Source: Arenicola marina (taxonomy: Eukaryota > Annelida > Polychaeta > Arenicolidae). From it: DNA of 64,000 nt. The DNA lies in NCBI GenBank assembly GCA_964019135.1, contig OZ025261.1, positions 27,388,029-27,452,028 of the forward strand, written 5' to 3'. The notes beneath the pieces are model-generated. The model was not told the DNA's origin. It did no database searches and saw only the letters and a list, made by a program, of their open reading frames with translations. Shown piece after piece: positions 56,001 through 64,000 of the stretch (its first letter is position 1; each line of letters begins with the position of its first letter). The translations under genes and the position numbers were made by a program.

Positions 56001-59000
56001 GTCCTTCAACTTGAAACCTTTTGTCCCGTTCGTCTGTTTGTAAACTGTGGTACGTGGTACGCCTATCAGGTAAATTGTACTCTGATTTTCCCGTGGTTCG
56101 CCTGCTCTGTAAAGTGTACCCTGCTTTTTGCTCCTGGTACCATAATTGTCTCGTGGTTCACCTATCCCGTAAGTTGTACCATTGTTTCCCGTGGTTCACC
56201 TATCCTGTACGTTGTACCATTGTTTCCCGTGGTTCACCTATCCTGTACGTTGTACCATTGTTTCCCGTGATTCGCGCCCATCGCGTTATTTGTACAATGA
56301 TGTTGTCGTGGATCGCCTATTATGTAAGTTATACCACGGTTTTCGTGGTTCGCCTTGCCCATATTTTGCTTGATGATTTCCCGTGATTCGCCTGTTCTAT
56401 AAGTTGTGCCCCAGTAGTTGTGTAGATCACCTAACCAATAATCTGTTCATTCAGTTACCAGGCCTCGCTTGTAATGCACATGGCACAAACCTGGCACGGT
56501 CCTTGTAAACCTGCCTTTTAGTTGGCCGTATGAACGGTACTACCCATTTCGCCCGCGGTTCGTTTTATTATTATAGCTTCGCTTAACACGTATTTAACTC
56601 GAGGCTGGAGTGCTTTATGGTGGACATAACCCATGACTTAGCCATTCGGGGGTACCTTCGTCATTGCCTCGAGCTTAACCCACAACCAGAAGTGGTGATC
56701 GGTGGCGTACCACGTCTCCCCGGCGGCAAATTCAATGCTATTTATGAGCATAATATTATAATATTGCGTGTTAGAGGCTCGGGTGGAGTTCTATTGAGTC
56801 ATCATGTCTTCTGTTTTATACCTTGAGTTAAGTTGCGCGCGCATCTCCTATTTATCTACAGTCGCTGATGTACTTTGGCCCACTAGCGAGAACGATGACC
56901 GCCACATTGGCGAAGAATCCTGCAGTTATTATTATAATATATATATTGGTACTTATCATCGTAGGAGATTAGAGCATTTCTTTGGGATTTAGATGCAAAA
57001 TGCTTCATCGACTTCTCCAGTATTGGATGTCCGGTTCCTCCTTGTATCAGAGGCTCGTAGTCACTTTCCGCCAAGTATTACTGCGCATGCTCTCACACTA
57101 TCCCAGAACCTCGTTCCCAGTGCGGCGTGAATTTTATTTTGTCTTCCGCTACATGCTTGCGTAGTGTGTTCACATAGTCTTCATATTCAATATCACTGAA
57201 ACCATGTACATTTGATGATGATTTCGCTTCTTTTTCTTTTTTTCGTTTATTAAGTCCGCATGTTATATGTTTTAAGGACGTCGAGGTCTTATTGTATAGC
57301 TTCTCTGTGTTGTTTTAGTCATAAACCAGATGTTTGAGTTCAAAAGCCGTGGCCATTGCAAGCGCATGCGCGGAGTTAAGGCTACACGAACAACGAATAC
57401 ATGTTTTAGTCGATCACTCTTGAGTATTTTTGCTGAACCGATTATAGAAGTTGGTGCTTCTGATGTTATGTATTAAGGCTTAAGGCATGTTTGATGTTTA
57501 AGGGTACGTTTTGGTCATATATGTCATATATACGTCTTGCTTTGTGCGCGTTTGTTTTATTAATCTTGTTCATTTTTGTTTACGTGATTTGACCTCCATG
57601 ACGTCAACGTGAATAGAAAGGAACTGTAACTATGGTAACGTGAAATCGACATGATTGATGGAGAGGAGAGGCGTGGTAACTATACGTGTGATATCTGACG
57701 CGTGCGTGAATAACATACACGTCTTATGTGAGATTTAGCTTAGAGAAGCTTAGAAAACTACGTCAATGTTAATCCCCTCCCTCACCCCACCCCGCCCTAA
57801 TATGTCAGACCATTGTACATGTGTACCGTTAAAGGGAGATATATTTCTCATAAATTCATCTTTGCTTTCATTTGTATGATTTCATTCTATCCCGGCTCGA
57901 GAAATTGTATCTTCTGGCCCCACTCTCCTGGACAAGGGGTTTGTTTCATTTCAATAGCTGCTTATTGGCATTAAACTGTTGTGACGATGTGGGCATTGGT
58001 GGAACCGTTCTGTTTCAAATTCCTGTGGTCAGAGGGGCGGGTTGGTCGGTGTCTACCATCAGCCCCACTCTTTTGTTTTCACCTTCTGTGTAGCGTGTAA
58101 ATGATCGGTTATTATTCTGTGTTTCGGTGTTTAGGCAAGACGTATAATCTATACATATATACGTGATTTGACAATATTAGGATAAATGTCTCTGTTGGTA
58201 TCGGTCATCGCTGCGTTATAAATGCTTGTGAATAATCCCGTTGGCGAGGAAGATGGGTACATATATGTACATACAGATACCACGTGTTTTACCATTGCTT
58301 ACCTGGGGCTAAACCTTTTTGTGTTCAGGGGTGTAACTTCTCCACCTCAGTGCCCTGATGCTGTTTACCCTGTCCTGCCGCAATACCAGGCTACATGCCA
58401 CCACCAAACACGCTTCCTGCACCGAGATCATTTAGTTCATTAATTCACCAAGTACAAAACATGTCCTTAGTCTCCCTGTATATATCGTTTTATTTATTTG
58501 TGTATTTACGCTAGCAGCCTTTCCGCAGTTGAGTTTTATACAAGTGCGATTTCGTATATATATATATATATATAATTTTTTTTGGGGGGGGGGGAGAGGG
58601 GTGTTCATTCATCCCAACTTTAACTGGGGATATTCCGTTTGCGAACAGCTGTTTTGTTTACAAGTGTGGTCGCCTTGTTTTGTTTCCTTCCCACGGCGTA
58701 AATACGATTCCCAGCTGTATATAGGTCAGTGTCGAACCGGTTTATATCCGTTCAGGCCTCTGAATGGTTCCGTTCGCCTGGAATATCATGGCGCTTGCAA
58801 CACAGGAGTTTCCATTTTCACTGACTATGCTGTACATAGGTGTGCGTCCGGCTTTCTATCGTCTTACGTGTTGTGTACAGTGACAAGACGACAAACAGCC
58901 CCCCCCCCCCCCTCTTAATTCTCTGCTATCCAAATGCCTGGTCTGATGGAAAGAAAAAACAAACAAGCGAGTTGTGCAATAAACGCATTCTATGTGGTTG

Positions 59001-59110
59001 TCACGTGACCTAGTTGCAAGGTAGATGTTGGGTTCTACTCTAGGGTGTGTATGCAAAATCTATGACTGACTTGTGCAATTCCTTGGGAATTGTTTCTAAT
59101 AAATATTTTA
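53055..59110 (+). other. SBF 3' untranslated and downstream DNA
   Basis: No coding frame is supported. AATAAA or variants occur at 57970 (ATTAAA), 58978 and 59098, so a very long 3' UTR is possible but its end cannot be fixed. Contains a TGTACACAATACGC-type repeat (53575-53735), a purine-rich GAGAGA stretch (53755-53875), and a 38-bp repeat (56040-56400). Confidence 0.4.
56040..56400. repeat. About 38-bp minisatellite downstream of SBF
   Basis: Nine or so copies of CGTGGTTCACCTATCCTGTA plus CGTTGTACCATTGTTTCC; the central three are nearly identical and the outer ones diverged. Confidence 0.9.
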
Positions 59111-62100
59111 TAGTCCCATGATTCGACGGATTTGTTGTTATCTCTATCTGCTTGGCAACGGTTAGCGTTTTTTCCATTCTGCCGCGTTGAATTTCCTGGC
59201 AAACGTATGCCTACAACACTTGAAGCTGCACATACAACAACTAAATAAAATATAAACATTTTAAATAGTTCGTTAAAACAATTTTACTTTAAATATATTT
59301 ATTTTAACTATTACTGTTAAATACTGTAAGCAATATGTGCAATATCAATTTTCATGTTAAGAGACAGAAACTGTCGTAATCTCCAGTGTTTCTTGACATA
59401 CAAGAAAGCCACACTGCCCCAATATGAAATTCACTAGTCTGGCAAAAAAATTTCCTCACTGGCCTAGAGACCGCCCCAATGGTCTAGTAACGGTAATATT
59501 GGCCCAGAAACCGCCCTAGTGGCATAGAAACCGCCCCAGTGACCTATAAACGGTCCCAATGGCATGTATATCATGGTCATCGGTGGCATGCACGGAGACC
59601 TTGGCTTAGAGACTTAGAGCCCTCAAACTGACACCAATGCCACTCCAGTGGTGACACGGGCTCGCAGGAACCCAACCCACCCCGGCCGTATCTGGCTAAA
59701 TATTGGAATTAACACCCTTCCTCTCCCACCTCGACGGCGTAACCCGGCTTGCCGCCCCGCCCCCCTCGCCACCCCCCACCACCCCTCCACCACCATCACC
59801 CCGCCTGCCTCAGACACGCTCCCATTGTTGTTATCGTCACAGACTCGTCTCGACGAGTTCATTCCCACCGTAACGCTTCTGTCACACTACTTCCCGGCCA
59901 GGCATAGGCCGGTCTGAGACACGTTAACTAGCAGTCAGGTCATGCATGCACCCCTCAAACTGACTGCTCTTAACTATCCTCGGTTGACTAACAACATAAC
60001 CATACATCCCGTTATAATCTCCAGATAACCAGATTAATTAGGCTATAGGTTAATACCTTGCATTCAATTCCTTAATATTCCCCCACTTCCCATCCCACCC
60101 CATGCACCAGCGCTTCCCCACCCCCCCCTCACCCGCCAAAAAAATTTGCCCAAGCCATATATGACCGGCTTGTTGCGCTTTATGCGTTTATAAGAGTCCC
60201 ATAGACCCTCTGTTATTGCATCTAGACGAATATCTGCTGCACGTACGATCTCTTGGGATTTTATGTCTGACTTCACCCCAAGGTCTGGCCGTCACCGTCA
60301 GCGGGTTTGAAGCCTCACGTGGCAGCCGTGCATGACTTAATCATGGACCCTGTAGGCATACAGGCTGGCCTGGTGCTCTGATAGGGCCTCGTGCTTCAAT
60401 CGAGAGATCGATGCTTGGACGGAGCGATCGAGGGGTGTCTGCATGCAGATCTATCCACATTCACGCACACACGATCGATAGACGCTAATGAAAAAAAGTC
60501 CTACCCAGAGCTGGCCCAGCATTTTTGATCAATCTTAATAGCAGCTAGGACGCCCAGGCCTGCGAACCCCAGGTGACTTTTTTTTTTCTCTCTCTCTCTC
60601 GGATTCCTTTTTGTGTTTGTTATATATCGCGAGTTTGTTTTCCTCCACTCCCGCCGTCTACATAACCCGAGTTGCCTCACCTTCACGGCTTGTTGACCTC
60701 TGGCCGGGGTCCCGCGCATGCGTACTAGCCTCCAGCAGAACCAGAGAGACCCAGGAAGGGCGGACCATTCTCTGGCTGGCTACAGTAGAGAACAGGATTG
60801 AGTGGATATCGAATACTAACAGCGGTGATCAAGACCATTTTGCCACCAGGAGGGATCACCACGGGTACTGGAGACACACCAGACATCAGCCCTATCAGGT
60901 GAGCTTCAATTAGCGCATGAATGATTCCGTAATGCCATGTTTGCATGTGACGTGTTGCTCACCAACGAGTCAGCTTCGTGTTGCCATGCACAACTATCTC
61001 CTTGGCAACGATTTCCAAGCATACCGTGTCCTTAGCAACGGTGTTCATGCATATCGTATCCGTAGCAAACGGTTTCTATGCACCCTACCTCACTCTTATA
61101 ACTCTTTTCCAAAGAGTTCTATGTGGCCAAAAAAAGTACTAAGTTTGTATCTACAAAAGGGATATGATCGACCAGTATATTGAGCCGTATATATATACAC
61201 CATGAAAGAAAAGGTGTCAGACTGGTAATTAGGACAGCAGGTACATACGATCGACCGATGATTGAAGTTTTTATAGGATCATTAAGGATAGATCTCGAGT
61301 TTCGGGCGCGTTTTTGTTTTGTTTTTGCATATAGGGGATGTGATTTTAATAATAAAAAGGGCGATATCAATTGACAATGTTAGTGAGGTGTGACATGCAT
61401 TTAAAGATTAAGTACACATATTATGTCGCAAGGTGTTAACCGAGTGGTACTTCTGTAAAATATTGCGTATATGCCACCATCACAATTAGGACGCATCAAA
61501 AAGGGGGACAAGCGGATTTGAGGGGGGGTGGAAAGGGGGTCGGGGGGTGGGGATTCTCGCGTTGTGGGGCCGTTAAGCTTTTTTTGTCAGATGTGAGGAA
61601 TAGGCCTGTGTGAGAATAGTGTGTTAATTCTGTGAGGGGGAGGGGGTGGGGGTGGCAAACCATACACAAAACTATTCACATGGCACTTACAAGTCACCCC
61701 CCCCCACCCCCTCCTCCCAACCCCGTGCACGCACCATTGCCAGCCTTACCTATTAGCCTCACTGACTCACTGAATACCTTACTTCGTCCTCGTCCCTTAT
61801 CGTACCTGCCTGGCGTACATCGTGCCTTGCAGCTCCGCACGGCGTGTGCGCTTTGGATCATATGTTGACTCAGAGCTGTAGCAGAGGATGTCCTCATTTT
61901 ACATTCCATCATAAATTAACAAGATGAATTCGTGCCGAGCGTTTGGCATTTCATGAACATGATAGGATAAGAAAAGACAAATTAAACTTTATTTAACGTC
62001 GGAAATAAAAGTCAACCAAAACATTAGCACAATTAAGTGTTATTGACAATAATGATAAAGGTGATGAATTATTGGAAACTAAAAACTGTGTTGCCTTGTA

Positions 62101-64000
62101 ACATCAAGATAAACTTTGATTAGACGATGCGGGCATTTCTTGATTGGTTACCACTAACACACTGTAAATGTGTAACGTTGCTCTCTGAGTTAATATTAGA
62201 CTGCGATCGCATAGAGCTACAGAAAGGTACGGGCTTACCGGCAAGCCGGTTACATATGTCAATGTAATATATCTGTTTCAGTACGAAAGTCCACACTAGA
62301 TGTAAATTTGGCACAAAACTTCCCTTCACTGTAATTGCCAGCACTCCCTACATTGTCGAAAGCCGTGTTTTCGCTAGGCTTATTATTACTAGTTGAAATG
62401 TAAGGTGAGAGGGCGGGACGAAAAAAACACGCCCTGATTGACTGTTCGGTGAATTTTTCATGAAGCTGACATGATAATGACCGCCCGGGGAGCTCAGGCT
62501 CCGTGTGTGGACCGCAGCCATGGTGCCGCAAGGTCAGGTCGCCATGACGACGGCACCCACACCAAAGTAACTTTATAGAGCATGGGATAATCCGGTAGCG
62601 GCTTAATCTGCGCTGAGCGTTGTGCGAACCGGTCGGCTGTGTGGAGAGCTCGTAATTGAATCGCCGTATTATAGGTTTACAAGATACTTATATATGTATT
62701 ATATAGAGAGCTTGTAAGCTGCATTTCAGTGTACGGCGACTAAAAAGTGAGAGGTATGTAGTTTTGCTCGTGAAGTTGGGATTTTGGTATGAATTTCGAT
62801 AACCCTAATCCTTTATATTCGCATAAAAATATGATTCCTGACTGGTATTACTACGTTGTGGTGTAAAAAGTATATTTATATATATGGAAAAGCTGCCGTA
62901 ATGACATGGTTGTAAAGTTGCCTTGAACAGACGTTTCCGGCGCAAAGCTTTAAAAAGCCGTTCCAATGAAAAACCGACGTGTATGGTCTAATTTATTACA
63001 GCCCATATACACATGAAAACCTGCTTAAATATTTTTGAAATGAATCGATATGTTCTTATGATACAATTAAATTATTGTAGTATGCAGGAACTACATATAT
63101 ATTAATTGGGGTAACAAGTCAGTCAGGTCTAGAAAATAACGCTGTGGATAGGCATACCGTAAGAATAATGCAATATAGGGACTATATTCGATATAATATT
63201 GTAATCTTCATATTTAGGCTCTTTTGCATCGGCATCGGCAACGCTTGTTCTGACGTCAACATCTTCATTAGTCTATTTTCGTTACGTTTATAAGATTTCA
63301 GTGATTTGACGTGATTGTTTCCTATGACGCGTCCATGCACAAGGCACATGACGCAACAATAGGCGTATCTAGGCAACGTTTCGTGTTTACATGTAGCAAA
63401 ACAAAACGGGACTACCTCAGTTCCATCAAAGCTGCACCCAAGAGTAGCGAGATATTCCTTCACGGAGTACAATACCAACCTAGTTTCATGCGCAATAGAT
63501 GAACCAATCTACCGTAAGTGTCCATTTTTGAGTTATATTTATACTTCATATATAATAAATAAACACCGCTGTAATTAAATCCGTATAATACACATATAAT
63601 CTTGCTAGTGATGTTGTAGAAACGTATTTCTAGTGAACATCAACATGTTTGGTAAGTTTGTCTTTAAAGTTACTTCAAATATAAATATAATCCGCCATTT
63701 TCAGAAATTCTACATATTTTATGCTGCAATCACGAGCAACACGTGTACGAAATGTGTATAAAAACAAATGTGGGGAACATTCACATATGATAGAATATGA
63801 AAATTTACGTGCACTACGTCACAATTGTGTGTGTAATCGACTTATTTAATGCATGTTCTTTATTGATGATGAACAGTTACTGCATTTTAGTGGCAATATT
63901 ACAGACTGTTATGACTTCATTACCCGAAAACATCTAAAGTCACGAAAATATAAATACAATTGGGTTTTCCTTCCATAACATTGATGTTCCGTGTGACGTA
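59111..64000. other. Intergenic DNA, no supported gene
   Basis: Mostly AT-rich unique DNA. A 31-bp repeat lies at 59455-59560 (GCCTAGAGACCGCCCCA-type units). A short segment at 60778-60901 could be an exon (acceptor TACAGTAG, donor GTGAGC, frame reading ILTAVIKTILPPGGITTGTG), but I could find no partner exons and the minus strand is also open there. Confidence 0.4.

Noticed and set aside
59648-59917. 89-codon plus-strand frame downstream of SBF
   Set aside because: Proline-rich low-complexity frame with no splice partners and no recognisable domain.
62259-62531. 90-codon minus-strand frame near the right end
   Set aside because: No recognisable domain, no splice signals that extend it, and AT-rich surroundings; not distinguishable from chance.

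Overview
The window is animal nuclear DNA. Exons are short, with GC-rich codons and consensus GT..AG introns. The spaces between them are AT-rich and packed with tRNA-derived SINEs, small inverted-repeat elements and many minisatellites. I see no bacterial operons, CRISPR arrays, rRNA or free-standing tRNA genes. The gene content fits an invertebrate animal. The unusual density of minisatellites that straddle exon-intron borders makes me think of a lancelet (amphioxus): I recall such arrays being described at an amphioxus Adh gene under the name 'mirage' minisatellites, but I could not check this. The species call is inference.

Layout. 1-2515 is a 25-bp minisatellite. 4097-6418 (minus strand) is the 5' part of an unrecognised gene for a secreted or membrane protein: a signal peptide, a very acidic second exon and a third exon, with the rest further down the minus strand. 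7085-9515 is a second large minisatellite (about 50-bp unit) between this gene and its divergent neighbour. 10324-53054 (plus strand) holds one complete gene, the SBF/MTMR5-MTMR13 orthologue (SET-binding factor, myotubularin-related pseudophosphatase). I could read 38 coding exons whose phases all agree, giving 6156 nt and 2051 residues. Domain order is tripartite DENN, SBF2 domain, GRAM, catalytically dead myotubularin phosphatase, a C1 zinc domain and a C-terminal PH domain. 53055-64000 is 3' untranslated and/or intergenic DNA with no gene I can support.

The most striking feature is the structure of the SBF gene. At least nine exon borders have been copied, together with their splice sites, into tandem arrays inside the neighbouring intron: donor copies in introns 6, 14, 19, 23, 31 and 35, acceptor copies in introns 16, 19, 23 and 34. 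Introns 19 and 23 carry arrays at both ends. In intron 23 the acceptor array has an exact 30-bp period and stays in frame, so it could add 0 to 6 copies of a hydrophobic decapeptide inside the GRAM domain. In intron 34 the array begins inside the tail of a SINE and ends in the exon, joined at a shared 6-bp sequence, so the array is younger than the SINE. A small hAT-like element sits three bases inside intron 11 and its target duplication preserves the splice donor.

The SBF protein is expected to act as a Rab exchange factor (DENN) and as an adaptor for active myotubularins at endosomal membranes. The divergent minus-strand gene has no visible functional link to it.
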